Positions 12,688 through 24,537 of a stretch of DNA of 64,000 bases are shown here, one piece after another. Positions within the stretch are counted from its first letter, which is position 1. Each line of letters opens with the position of its first letter. Source of the stretch: Monilinia fructicola (Eukaryota > Ascomycota > Leotiomycetes > Helotiales > Sclerotiniaceae). The notes under the pieces are model-generated. The model ran no database searches and was not told the origin of the DNA. It was given only the letters and a program-made list of their open reading frames with translations. A program made the position numbers and the translations under genes. Location of the stretch: positions 930,001 to 994,000 of the forward strand of contig VICG01000009.1 of assembly GCA_008692225.1 (NCBI GenBank), in the 5' to 3' direction.

Positions 12688-14501
12688 TTACACAAGATCG
12701 CGCGACACAGCCGACGCAAGCAGCGATGCAGCGGTCCGCGAGCGGGCGCGGAATCGACAGTCAAAGTGCAAGGGGTGGCTGAAATGGTCAGTAAGGATCG
12801 CGCGGCCCGCGGGGGTGCGTACGTACCTGGAGAGACCGGTGGTGAAGGCGACGACGGGGTCTCGAAGGCGGCCGTGGGGATCCACGGGCTTTGCGAGGTC
12901 GACGGTGGCGAGCAGGGTGGCGAGGACGATCCACACGCTCGCGAGGGCGAGGTGGCGGCCGACGCAGACGCGGCGCCCGAAGCCAAAGGGGCCCTGGAGG
13001 TAGGGCTCGCCGGCGCCGCCGTGCTCCGCGGGCAGGTATCGCGCGGGGTTGAAGAGGTCCGGGTCGCGGTAGACGGCGCGGTCGCGGCTCATGGCCCAGG
13101 TGTTGAAGTAGACGCTCGTGCCGCGGGGGATGAACATGTCGTTGTAGACGTCGTCGTGGAGGGATTTGTGGGGGACGCCCAGAGGGGAGAGCGGGCGCCA
13201 TCTGACGATCTCCTGCACGATGTGCTCTAGGTATAGCAGTTTGGGGTTATCTCTGTCTTTCAGCGAGGGTAGCCGGTCTGGCCCGATGGTCTGATCGAGC
13301 AGTTCCCTCGCCTTGTGGAATATGGCAGGATGGAGCAGTAAGTTGAGGATCCCGACCAAGGTCGTGGCAAAAGTCGTGTCGGAACCGGCAATGAATACGG
13401 CGGCCGCGGAGCCATTGATATCCTTGAGTGAAAAGTCGTTGAACAGACCCCGCGCCTCATTCTGCGCGTGTTTCTCAAGCAGAGAAGAAACGTAGGAAGG
13501 CTTCGGGGCCCGCCCGTCGTTCTGCAGTGCATTAGAACCAAGTGCTCAATTCAGGGGCGGGGGAGGGTGATGACGCACAAATTCCTTCTGCGCGGCGGCG
13601 AAGGGGATGTCGTGGAGGCGCTGGATAGCCGTGCCCCATTTCTTCGCATGTCTGATGGCTTGTGATGGAACCATCCAGTAAGGGAGGTGACCCAAGAAAG
13701 GCAAGTAATCGACGATTGTTGCGCCTGGAGAGCCGCCATTACCCGTAGCGTTGATTGCATCCGCGGCAATCTTGATGTACTCGTCGTCGTCATCTTCCAA
13801 AGCAATGCCAAAAGCAACTCTCAATACAATGGCAGAAGCGAACCTACGCTGGAGTAAGCATGGTCTTCGGACAGGATGAGAAGCATCCGCAAGCTTGCCT
13901 CCTCAAAGCAACTTCCCAGTCCTCGGGCCGTTGGGTGATAGTGTGAAAGAGCCTGGCGTGCTTCTTGTTCTTGTATGTCTCGATATTGGACCACACTGCT
14001 TTTCGTAAAGGCACTCTGCAGGTGGGTTCTATGTGCCTTGAAACGTGATCCCCAAGGAAGAAATGTTAAAGTCCGACCCCATCCCATCCTTTCTTCCCCA
14101 TCAGCTATGCCGGCATGGATCACGAAGATGACTTACACCTCAAACAGAACAAATCGAGGCCGGTCACAATAGTTAGCGCCTCTCCTCGAGAGAAGCTCAT
14201 CAGCAGCTTTGACCGAATTCAGGACCACAAACGGGAGTCAGAAACTGTTTGAAATACAGTATGTCTGAGTCTGTGGTTGTATTTCAGCACATCCCACGTC
14301 TCGAGACTTAGCTACCATGCACTCACCATATTCTTCCGCCAACTTTTGATAATAAAGGTGCGGATTCTCCGTAGGAACCAAGCGTATATGACCCAGAACC
14401 GGTTCCCCACGAGGACGCGGCGGGAGCGGATACGGCGACGTGTGGAAAAACAGCCGCCAAAGCACAGAGAACGTGGGGACTGCCACGAGAAGAACAAACA
14501 T
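12688..14501 (-). pseudogene. Cytochrome P450 monooxygenase gene with frameshifts
   Basis: Reconstructed exons: 14327-14501, 14137-14264, about 13579-14088 (with a break near 13834-13850), 12827-13521 and 12688-12778, giving roughly 530 residues. The start is the ATG at 14501, which opens an N-terminal membrane anchor (MFVLLVAVPTF) and a Pro-rich hinge. An in-frame ATG also exists at 14597. Visible P450 marks are the I-helix AGSDTT, the ExxR helix as EIVR, a PERF-like FNPARYL and the haem loop FGFGRRVCVGRHLA with its Cys ligand. The frame breaks at a CCC run (14233-14235), where one base too many produces a TGA or frame loss. It breaks again near 13840, between SEDHAYSS and the conserved helix that follows, with apparent loss of several bases. 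The gene is much more GC-rich than its surroundings. It could be a decayed gene or a working one with assembly indels; substrate unknown, with resemblance to fungal secondary-metabolism P450s. Confidence 0.8.
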
Positions 14502-16114
14502 CACGGACGGCGCGCGGCGGGGGCAAAGTCCATGTTGAGCATCATGATCACACAACCTCAAGATGGCAAGCATGAATGACGAGTCGTGACTCTCCACGCC
14601 GACTCACGCGTAGTCCGGACGTTATCACGTACGCTACCAGGGGAGACACGATTATTCATCATGTTACAATCGCTTACGGATGTGCTGCAGAGCTGCACGG
14701 CAGCAGCATAGCTAGCTGGCTTATCTGGCCCCCCCATTTCTCCAACAGCTGATTCGCACGCCATTCGGGCTCCGACTCACGAAGGGAATCCTCGAAAAAT
14801 GGGAATGGCCAATCACAGAACGAGTGCTCGATGTCCACGTACTTTTTTTGCAGTCGCTCGATTCTTTGGGGGATGGGTGAGCATTCATTCCCACATAAGT
14901 GTTTGAATACATCTATGGATAGATATAACTATAACTATAACTATAACTATAACTATAATTATAACTATAATTATAATATAACTATAACTATATAACTATA
15001 ACTATAACTATAATTATAACCGCACTCTGTACAGTAATTAAGTAAAATATAATAAATAAAAAATCCCTTTACTAGAGTACAAGGTAATTATGATAACAGT
15101 GATAGAGTAATTCATTATATAATAAATATACCTTCACATATGATTTTGATTCCCCTCAATTCAACTCAACTCATCTTACTCTACCCATCAGAAGATAACA
15201 AACAATAAGCACCAAGAACCATCATCACATTACGTTCCTCAAGATGTGCAATAAAATGCATGCTTTCTTTTGTTTGCTAGCTTCCATACAAAGCAAAGCA
15301 TTGAAAATGAGTTGAATTGAAATTTAATCAACTGCTTTCTTTTTTCTTAACTCTTCCTCCATCTTTCTCTCTTATATTGATATACTCGCTGTGATAGCAC
15401 ATGCAATCGCTTTATTCCCCTTTCCACGTTATGGATGCATACGCATATAGAATTCCACATCCTCCCACTCAGAAAGATATACCCCAAGCCAAGTGAAGCC
15501 AAGCACCAAACCACCATACCGTATCAAACAACCAAACCATACCATACTTTATAATCCCCATATTTCCTTGCCTTCCCTTTCCTTCCCTCCCCTGGCCTGA
15601 AAGCCCTGAAAGCCTAACCTGCTTGCTTGGATATAAAAAGTCCCATCCTACCCCCTTTCTCTACGCACAGCTAGGCTCCCAATTCCCCCAATAGCAATCA
15701 CCATGATGCATGCATCCAGCACCAGTCCCTCCAAAATAAATGAAAACGCCTTCCACACCGCCCAATCTGGACCATTCGAACCAACCATCTCCCATCCCCC
15801 GGGCCAAGGAAGAAAAAAAAACAAGAAAAAGAAAAAAAAACGCCATTCCCGTCTTTGTTTTGAAGAACCCATAAACACAGAGGTATTTGATTTTATCGCT
15901 TCCCTTTCAGGTACGCAAATGAAATATCCCGAAAATCGATGGCCGCATCATGTACAATGTACAAAAAAGTAATAATAATCATACACACAAGAACCTTAAC
16001 AAAACATCCCCAATTGCCGTACCGAAATCTTAATCTCATCTCAAAACATTATCGTCAGTGAATTCGTCGAGTTATATAGCTCATCCTCATGCGGCTTCTC
16101 GCTTTTGTTTGGCG
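14502..16114. other. intergenic with (CTATAA)n array
   Basis: No gene is supported. The stretch contains the microsatellite at 14925-15020, an A+T-rich segment to about 15400 and pyrimidine-rich sequence to 15700 that is probably 3' flank of the phosphodiesterase gene. The plus-strand frame at 15703-15972 is Lys-rich because of an A-rich tract and is not convincing. Confidence 0.5.
14925..15020. repeat. (CTATAA)n microsatellite
   Basis: About 15 tandem, slightly degenerate copies of a 6-base ACTATA unit, directly visible; interrupted once or twice by TTATAA variants. Confidence 0.95.
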
Positions 16115-19100
16115 TCATCCTTCAGTCGCATCCGACTCCCGCTTATCCGAGGTCCCAGTTGGCACTGCAGGCGGATTGCCAGTCTTCCTCTTCCAGAAAT
16201 GCAATCCGTTCATCCTGAACCGACTGGGCTTCTTTTTCAAATTTCTTCCCGTCTCTGCCAATACTTTGTGATCGGTTCCCCCTTCAGGCATACTCGATCC
16301 CTCATTCGTGGAATGACTCGATCTATCGTAGCCAACTGAAGAATGGCTCGTGCTATTGATTAGCGGAGAAGCACCAGTGGGAGTGACAGCTCGATCATTA
16401 TTCGAATCTTCGCTTGCAAAGCTGGTCGCCTGAGTGCTGGGTGAGAATGGGCTTTTATTGTTGGTCGTTGCACCTGCAGACCACTCTCCCGCGAGCCAGA
16501 GTTACTACCCTCAGTTGTAGCTTCGCTGCTTCTTTGTGGGTGAGTGAATTCCTTGGGGTGTGGGTGGATCTACCACCACCACATCTGTGGCAAGAGACGG
16601 CTGAACATGCACACCATTAACCTGTCGATCTCCATTGGCCAAAATTTCTACCTTCGGACTCGAATGATCGAGAAGTCCCGGTGCACTTGCCGTGGCATAA
16701 CTGAGTTGAAGTTGACTGGGCCTTGATGATCTTCGATCGGGCAAACTTGCCGATGGACGAAGTTCTGGCGACCTTTGTTTCGTACCTTTGGGCGATTCGT
16801 CGTTGGAACCTTGTCTTGAGAATGTGCCTTTGTTCAGCACGGATTGGACACGGAGGTTTGAAGCTTCGCTGGACCTTGAAGTCGCATCCTGGCCAGCAGA
16901 CCCGTCCGGAACAGATTGTGCAATGCTCATCGTGCGAGGCGAGCGCATGCCTGATTGCATGCCGTCAGGAAGGCCCAAGAACCCATTTTCCTGAATTTGC
17001 CTCTCCTGCTCGAAAGCTATCCGGTTCTCCCAGGCCGTCTTGTTCCTTTCCAATTCCTCGACACAGAAGCGCATACTCGGCATGACATCCGTCACCCCAA
17101 CAAACAGTGGGATGGCGAACATGTTCATGAAACCTATCTGAGACTTCCCCAGTTCGATGATTTCTCGAACGGCACTGCATACAAAGCCGAGGGGATCCCC
17201 AAATCCTGTTCCATGGAAGCTTGCCGAGCGAATTCATCCGTCAATATCTCCGTCCATTGAGTTGCAGTATCAAATCTTCGTGCCTGTGTGTGAGTCAGCA
17301 TCTTAACCCATCAGCCAGGGTTCGTTGAACATACGACGTTGCTTATATCTGCGCATTTGATGAGTAAAGAGCAGGCAGGCAAGGGTTTCGTTGATCATCG
17401 ATTATGCGACCATTCCAACCATCAGTCCCTCCCCATTCTCATGTAGCTTCTCTTGAAGATAGCCAAGCTTCTTCATGTAATCGAAATGCAGACCCATATC
17501 CGTTGCCAAGATGGTGCTGATCATCAATTGTCGCATGCCACGCTCCTCAAAAGCCGCGAGCCAGTGACGGCGCAAGATCTGAGAATAAGCGGCACAGTGA
17601 AATGACTCGAGGACAGATCGATCATTGTATAGTTGAGCAAGCGGTGCATTTAGATGGACCAGAAAGGCATTGTTGACGCCCGGGTGACCCACATCATGCC
17701 CGATGGCAGTGATCATCAGCGTCAGGGCATCAAACGGTCTAATGAGCTCGGCGATGGGTGATAATCTTTGGCTCGTCATCCCATTTGCGCCATCGGATTT
17801 GGGAGGATACTCTGGGAGGTTCCCCAAGCGTACGAGGAAGTGAAAGATGGCTTGGAGGACATCGACGACGTGACGAAAAATTGTGGTATGGTACAAAAGC
17901 ATTGTATGCGGATCGACTGGCGAGGAGAAATCCCGTAAGATTTTCTGCAACGGGTGTCAGCAGGGCCGAGGCCGTACATTACCCGAACCATTTGTTTTGA
18001 AACTCACCTGTGGATATCCGCCACTTCTCCAGTTCCGGCATGGAGAGGGCATGTTGTAACATCAATGATGATGCATAAAGAAGCTCATCATCCGTAAAAT
18101 CATGCGCCGAGAACTGCCACGAACTAATGGCATGGACGATCAATTGCCTGCGTTCTAGTGCCACCGTCACCCTCAAATTACCGTACTCCTCCACCTCTTC
18201 ACTGTTTAACCTGCAAATGCCATCCATCAAATCCGACACCATAGCTTCTCTCAAATACGCATAAGGTTTTTGGTCCTCCACACCAACCCACGATCGCTTT
18301 CTCCCCCTCTTCATCTCCATCAATGCCCGATGATCCTTGGATGCGTCTTTGTGCGCTCGATATGCATGCACGGCCAAGCTGGGCAAGCGTTCCAGGAGGA
18401 GAGGACTAGTCAAGACATCCACGGCTCCGATGTCTAAAAATTTGATCGTCCTCCTCTGATCTAATGGTATGTAGATGCCGCTCGACTTCCGGTTCTGCCT
18501 TCCCATCTCATATCCGGATGTAGGAGCGGGTTCCGATCGTGAACTCGTTCGAATCTTGGACGAAGTCACCGACAGCGTCTGCTCCGAGGCAGAAACCACG
18601 GCCACCGGAACAATCAACTTCGATAAGCTGTGCTGTTGAATCTCGGATGCGATCCATTGTAATAATCTGACACCGTATGCCTCCCCTGGGTCATCATCGT
18701 GCAGACCATCCACCTGTTGTCGGGAGCTGGGTGACGGGGTCCGCACTTCTCTGGCCGGTCGCTCATTTATCTGATCATCAAATGGGATATCTATGAGGAC
18801 GAGGGTCGGTATCAAATCCACGATCGATGCGCGATTTAATTCGGAGACTTTCGAGATGCAGGACTTGCCAGAGGTACACACGTGGACTAATTCATGTCAA
18901 TGTCATCATCCATCGCAGCAGTCCAATTCAGGATCAATTGAGCCAAGATTTCAATTGAACCTACCTTCCGTGAATGTCCCGAGTAAAATGTTCACATTGT
19001 TGTCACAGGGACTGATCGCTCGTGGTGTTATCGCTCCATCGGTAGCAGGAGCTGAATTTTCCAAGGTCGAGACATTTGACACCACATCCTCTTTTCGCAT

Positions 19101-19160
19101 CAATTTGTCCTCGAGCGCTGTGCGATCCACGTAGACAATATTGCATGCGGCGTAGTCCAT
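16115..19160 (-). CDS. 3',5'-cyclic nucleotide phosphodiesterase (class I, high-affinity cAMP type), frameshifted
   Basis: Degrades cAMP to 5'-AMP and so limits PKA signalling. Exons: 18965-19160, 18008-18886, 17335-17944 and 16115-17283, about 950 residues. The start is the ATG at 19160 (MDYAACN, typical of fungal homologues); an ATG three to seven codons upstream is possible. The catalytic HD domain shows NFRHVVDVLQ, the signature HDVGHPGVNN, then LIKCADISNV with its metal-binding Asp, and QIGFMNMFAIPLF. The C-terminal tail is Ser-rich and basic, ending in a Lys/Arg/Trp segment near NGLHFWKRK. At least seven single-base frame breaks are needed: 17876-17880 (A5), about 17431-17434 (C4), 17386-17388, 17366-17368, 17171-17172, and two between about 16440 and 16540. 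Most lie in short homopolymers, which suggests sequence error rather than decay, since protein similarity is kept on both sides of every break. Confidence 0.9.
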
Positions 19161-19829
19161 TACTGCCACTATCGTTCGCACACCACAACACCGAATCTAT
19201 ATACCCGCTCACCACCAATATCCGCGGGCTTTGACCAATATTAAGTGATGGTATAGGAGTAATGGAGAGAGAAAAAAAAATATGCCAATCAAATTGAGCT
19301 CAATACTCAATTACCGCGTCGCACGGGGGCAAGCTGGCTCGAGCGCAGCGCCTTTTTCCTCCTTCTTATGATCGGCCGAGTCAGACAATTATAAATCAAG
19401 CCTTTCTTATTTTTTCTTGTCCCTTTTTGAATGACTTTGTTTCGGTCTCGGTTTCGGTTTCTCAATAGAAAGGGCGATGACGATATTAATCGCGACGTCT
19501 TTTTTTCATCCAAGGGGCCGAGGAATTTCGGGTTTTTGGGTATTGAAAGAAAAATGCAACCGAGTCTCGTAAAAAAGAATCAAAGTAGATTGGAAGTGTT
19601 TCGTAATTACAGGGAAGAAACCCTGTACTTCGTAGTAGAATATCGAGGTAAGTTCTGGACTCTGTCGTGTGACGGAAATGGAAAATTGACTAAACAGAGT
19701 TCAAATGATTGATGAATGTGGAATGTCTGTAATGTAGAAGAGTGGATAGAGAAGGATTGTCAAAAAAGAGGGGCTTGATTGAAATTGGACCTTCAAAGAC
19801 AATAATAGTAGTAAGAGTCGTAAGTAGTA

Positions 19830-19838
19830 AGAGTGGTG

Positions 19839-19871
<33 letters not shown>

Positions 19872-20117
19872 CATGTATGTGGGTATCTTGAGGTATGAGG
19901 GCTTGTATGGACGAGGAGGAGAAGGAGAAGGAGGAGGAGGAGGAGGAGGAGGAGGAGTAGCAGTATTTGGAGTAACAGTAGTAGTAATATAGTAGTAGTA
20001 GTTGTTAGTAGTAGTAGCTGTAGCTGTAGTAGTAGTAATAATAGTAGTAGTAGTAGTAGTAGTAACTGTAGTAGTAACTGTAGTAGTAGCTGTAGCTGTA
20101 GCTGTGGTGGCAGTAGT
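19830..20117. repeat. interrupted (GTA/TAG)n, (GGA)n and (GTGGTG) trinucleotide arrays
   Basis: Several blocks of TAG and GTA repeats, a GGA run at about 19915-19955 and GCTGTA runs at about 20085-20105, directly visible. They encode low-complexity Val, Tyr or Thr runs in all frames, the hallmark of a non-coding array. Confidence 0.9.
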
Positions 20118-20402
20118 TGAAGTGGTTGAAGTTGGAGTTGTTATACTTGGTGATCTTCTTGAAGTTGTCTTGTCTTGTCTTGTCTCGTATTGTCTTGTAA
20201 TGTACAAAATTGGATTTGAATATCGGCTGAAGAACATCAAGTTCGGGCTCTCTCTCATTCCTCCCTTTGCTCACAAGTATCTTCAAATTTCAAGGTCGAG
20301 TATACGTGACTGTAATTCCGAGAAGAAGAAGAATGCCATGAGGGAGGGAAGGGGAGGGAAGGAAAGGGAATGAGAGAGGGAAAGAGAAGTAGGTAGTAAG
20401 AA

Positions 20403-20462
20403 AACGAGTAAGAGAAAGAGCAAGAGCAATAGCAACAGCAAGAGCAAGAGCAAGAGCAGAGC
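20403..20462. repeat. (GCAAGA)n purine-rich array
   Basis: Tandem AGAGCAAGAGCAA-type units following a GGGAAGG-rich purine stretch. Confidence 0.85.
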
Positions 20463-21719
20463 AAGAGAAGAACCAGAATAGAACAAAAAATTAAAAGAAG
20501 GTCATTATTTTTGGTCGTATTTCGGATTGTGATGAAAAAAGATATACAGTAGAATGAATATAAGATGAGATGATATAATATGATATGATATGATGGGATA
20601 TATGTGTATACGAATAATAATGTAGTCCAAATCAAGAGGAAGATGTGAACCTTGGAAATGATATCGAGAGCCCTGGAGGTTATAAGGAAGTGAATTTGGG
20701 GAAAGTTTAATCAAGGAAAGACCTTGAAATGAATGCAATCGAGTCCAGAGTTGTGGTTCTTGATGTTGCTGTGGTAAGTGGTAAGTGGTAAGTGGTAAGT
20801 AATATGTAGGTAGTATGTAAGTAGTATGTAGGTAGTATGTAGTAGTATATAATAGTATATAGTAGTATGTAAGTAGTATTCAAGTACCCAGGTAGTATAC
20901 AGATAATTAATACCTAGTCTGTTCGTTTGTCTACTTGGATAATATTGAATGCAGATAATATAGATCTTGTGATTTGATGATAAATTTCGAAATGTCCGTA
21001 TATCACTATTAGAGAGAGATATATATATGAGAATGGTTTAATTTTTGGTAGGTCGTAGGTCGTAGGTTGTAGGTCATAGGTCATAAGTAGCAAGTAGCAA
21101 GTACCTAGTAATACCAGAATAGAGTGAATATAGATCGGTAATGAAGTATTGAAGAATCTATTCACATACATCCATAAATCTGGATGGGTAATCTATCTGT
21201 ATCCATCAGTGAAGAAGTGATTGAAAGAAAGAGAGAGTGAAAGGATGAATTGTCATTGGTCAAGTCATCATCTACTTGTTAGAGCTTTGACAAATTGAGG
21301 CTAACGTTTAGAAAGATGATGGAATCGATGAAAGATGAAGAGGAATAAGCCATTGGCAAGAGAAGGGAAGAAGGAAAGGGAAGAAGGGATGTGAACGAAT
21401 GAAATGAGTTGATGTAATGAATGTAATGAATGTAATCGATGTAATCGATGCAATCAATGTTTAAGTACAGTAGATATCTAGTAGTTCCAAGTTACCTAGG
21501 TAAGTAATTGATTTATTGAATTGATTAATTATGAATGTAGAATGAATAGTAAAATATATAAATATCTTTAAGAAAGATGCTAAATCATATAATTCTAATC
21601 ATTTATCCAATAGTAAATATCCTTATGATACTAAAAATATATACTAGACTAATATACCGGACTACTCGAGTAGATAAAATATGAATACAATAACACCTCT
21701 ACGGCTACCCGGACCTATA

Positions 21720-21755
21720 CGATACAATACAATACAATACAACACAATACAAATC
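21720..21755. repeat. (ATACA)n microsatellite
   Basis: About six copies of ATACA within AT-rich DNA. Confidence 0.85.
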
Positions 21756-21937
21756 ATATTATATCTAATTATATATAATAAACCAAACATTCATCTATTT
21801 AATACCTAGTATCTAATGATCTTATTATATTCTTCTTCACTCATTATAGAAAAACATACAATCAATCGCATCCTCATCCGTATCTTATACGCACAGTATA
21901 AAGTAGAATCAAAAGAATCCAAAGCAAAAAGAAACAT

Positions 21938-21990
21938 CCACTTATTATTATTATTATTATTGTTGTTGTTATTATTATTATTATTACCAC
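21938..21990. repeat. (TTA)n/(TTG)n microsatellite
   Basis: TTA triplets interrupted by TTG triplets, followed at once by a CCTCCC-rich pyrimidine stretch. Confidence 0.95.
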
Positions 21991-22379
21991 CTCCCCTCCC
22001 TCCCTCCCTTCCCTCCCTCCCAACCCAACCCAACTCATCCAAATGCAAAGAACACGCAAAGAATAACCATAGAACGATTCGGCTGCTCCACAGAACAAAG
22101 GAGTGAGACATGCCGCGCCCAGCCTGTCCGCAGTCCCCAGTGTATAAGCTATCATGGGTATGGACGACCGGGAGGCTACAGTACTGTACTGTACGAGCAA
22201 ATACTGTACATAAATGGGGATGGATGGATGGATGGGGGGCATGTGTTATGTATGTAGCATGTACAAGTAGTGTATGTACTGTACTGTAGTATGTAATATG
22301 TAATGTGTAATATGCAGCAGGTAGCGCACATGTGATACAAGTCAGCAAGCAGGTGGAGGGAACGAATGGAATTGGGAAA

Positions 22380-22562
22380 GAAGGAAGGAGGAATGAATGG
22401 AATGGATGGAATGGATGGAATGGAATAGATGGAATAGATGGAATAGATGGAATAAATGAAATAGATAGAATAGATGGAATAAATAGAATAGATGGAATAG
22501 ATGGAATAGATGGAATAGATGGAATAAATGAAATAGATAGAATAGATGAATAAATAGAATAA
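22380..22562. repeat. (GAATAGATG)n degenerate minisatellite
   Basis: About twenty copies of a 9-10 base GAATGGAT/GAATAGAT unit, directly visible. Confidence 0.9.
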
Positions 22563-22744
22563 ATGAAATGAATAGAGTAAATAAAATAAATTAAATAACC
22601 TTAGAAATTGAATAAATGGAATAACTTATATACTAGAGCTGAGAGCGTTGATTCTAGAAAATATTTCTTAATTATTTTTAGAATATTAGAAAACAAATAT
22701 TATTAATTTAGTAGTTATTTATAGATTGATAGGTGATTAATTAT

Positions 22745-22850
22745 AATATATATATTTACTCTATAATAATATATATACTCTATATACTCTATATAATACA
22801 TATATACTCTATATATACATTATATACTCTATATACATACAGTCGTATAC
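22745..22850. repeat. (TATATACTC)n AT-rich array
   Basis: Tandem CTATATA/TATACTC units, next to the left end of the inverted-repeat element. Confidence 0.85.
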
Positions 22851-22975
22851 TACATTCATTCATCCCATCCATCCTTAGATCACAACAAAACTCCGACGCA
22901 ATCAATTACATTTCATCTCCCCATCCCAATTGGTCCATGACAAAACGATAAAGTTCGCGATCTGCAGAGGTATGT

Positions 22976-23002
22976 AGGTCGGATGGACGTCCATTTGAGC
23001 TC
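22976..23002 (+). repeat. left terminal inverted repeat
   Basis: 27 bases beginning AGGTCGGATGG, containing the perfect inner palindrome ATGGACGTCCAT. It pairs with 23785-23811. Confidence 0.9.
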
Positions 23003-23117
23003 ATATGGACCTGTGGGGCATCTCTTAAAAAAAAAGGTTAACTGCAAAACGTTATACAAGTCCATCCGACGTTTAACCGAACGCATAATTTTATGAAAAT
23101 TTCATAAAATTTTGCAT

Positions 23118-23227
23118 AAATTATAAATATTCTTAATTAGATTCTAAACGTTTTTGCTAAATGTTTTTAAAACGTTTTTTAAACGTTTTCTAAACGTTTA
23201 GAATCTAATTAAGAATATTTATAATTT
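23118..23227. repeat. perfect 36-base inverted repeat (hairpin/cruciform)
   Basis: Arms 23118-23153 and 23192-23227 are exact reverse complements (36 of 36 bases), separated by a 38-base loop rich in AAACGTTT-like words. Confidence 0.9.
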
Positions 23228-23517
23228 TTTTAATAATAATAATAATATATTTATATTTAATTATTTAAAAATTAATTATTTAATATTAAAATATTAATTA
23301 AATAATAAATTAATAATAATAAATTTAAATATATATTAATTAATATAGTTTTATTAAAAGATAAATTATTTATTTATATATATATATATATATATTATTT
23401 AAATATAATTTATAATATTTTAAGTATTATATATATATATATATAATCTATTCTAATTTAAAATAAAATTAATATAAATTTATATAAGATAATTATATTA
23501 TTTTTTAATAAAAGCTT

Positions 23518-23661
23518 TAAATTAAATTCTAAGCGTTTTCTAAATGTTTTCGAAACGTTTTCTAAATGTTTTCAAAACGTTTTTTAAAACGTTTTTTAAA
23601 ACGTTTTCTAAACATTTTCTAAACGTTTTCTAAACGTTTCGAAAACATTTAGAATTTAATC
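23518..23661. repeat. second inverted repeat with (TTTTCTAAACG)n loop
   Basis: Arms near 23518-23540 and 23640-23661 pair imperfectly. The loop is about ten degenerate copies of an 11-12 base TTTTCTAAACG word. Confidence 0.8.
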
Positions 23662-23784
23662 TTAAAAATTTATAATTTATTAATAATCAATTTTTGTATA
23701 ATTTTTTATGAATTTTTATGAATTTTATACAAATTTATGACTTTTTGCCTTATTAGTCCACCCGACGTTTTTCCGAGTCCACGG

Positions 23785-23811
23785 GAGCTCAGATGGACGT
23801 CCATCCGACCT
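23785..23811 (-). repeat. right terminal inverted repeat
   Basis: Reverse complement of 22976-23002 with one mismatch in 27 bases. Confidence 0.9.
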
Positions 23812-23861
23812 GTCGACTTATCTGCAGCTGTAAAGATAAATGAGATGTTTCCCGTTTTATG

Positions 23862-23895
23862 TACAGCACAGCACAGCACAGCACAGCACAGCACA
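23862..23895. repeat. (ACAGC)n pentanucleotide array
   Basis: Seven or so perfect copies of CAGCA/ACAGC, about 35 bases outside the right end of the inverted-repeat element. Confidence 0.95.
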
Positions 23896-24537
23896 GGACT
23901 GTATGAATCTTTCATGATCGACCCTCGGGATTGTCAAGTTTTGCTTTGCATCAAAGTCTAAAACGAGCAGTAGGTGATTGACGTACCCGGGACAAACAAG
24001 TGCATCTCTGGAGTATTGCTGTGCTGTAGCAGTCCACGGGTACTTGTGCTGTAATTTCACGAGTATATCGAGATTGCTAGGATCGATGATGGCGGAATCC
24101 AAACCGAGGTTGAGAAATTGATGTCAACATCGATATTTCTCATGTTTTCTCGCTCCAAGATTCTCCTAAATACTACTTCCTACCCAGGGATTTTAAAAAT
24201 TTCAATTATCTCTGCAAGTAGGTCATCCTTGTATATTTATTTGCATTGTATAATCAAGATATAGATGCTTCTAGAGAGCTGACTCGATGGATCCTTGAGT
24301 TCTACCTCTCTAGTCGATAAGTATCCTCTCCTATAGTAATAATACTTCATCCTTATATTCTATAATTGAATTAACCTTACTAATAAACCGGTTTCTATAT
24401 TATTCTTAACTATTGTTTAGTTGTAAAATATTACTATAGACATCTATCCCTCTATTTATAAATATAAATATAAGATAAGTATAAATATATATATAAATAT
24501 ATATTACGATTATATATTAAAGTGAGTTAATAGAGAT

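Larger units (their letters stand above)
22962..23827. mobile_element. AT-rich MITE-like element with terminal inverted repeats
   Basis: A 27-base sequence beginning AGGTCGGATGGACGTCCAT at 22976-23002 recurs in reverse complement at 23785-23811 with a single mismatch. Both copies are flanked on the outside by CTGCAG within 10-15 bases, which may extend the inverted ends to 22962 and 23827. The interior is over 80 percent A+T by eye and has no coding frame. It holds many copies of AAACGTTT and two nested palindromes (23118-23227 and 23518-23661). No transposase is encoded, so if mobile it is non-autonomous. No clear target-site duplication is visible, so the outer boundaries are uncertain. Confidence 0.7.

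Noticed and set aside
12487..13230. 247-codon plus-strand frame (and 12503-13003)
   Set aside because: It is made of the purine tract (Glu/Lys/Arg repeats) and the antisense of the GC-rich P450 exons; the P450 on the other strand has real motifs.
16115..19160. phosphodiesterase as a pseudogene produced by RIP
   Set aside because: RIP causes C-to-T changes, not one-base indels, and there is no excess of stops; homopolymer indel error explains the breaks better.
19701..20373. Thr/Val/Tyr-rich frames of up to 185 codons on both strands
   Set aside because: All three phases of the (GTA)n and related arrays are open, which is expected of trinucleotide repeats without stop words.
21806..22348. 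180-codon minus-strand frame with an Asn run
   Set aside because: The Asn run is the (TTA/TTG) array, and the rest has no coding signature or family.
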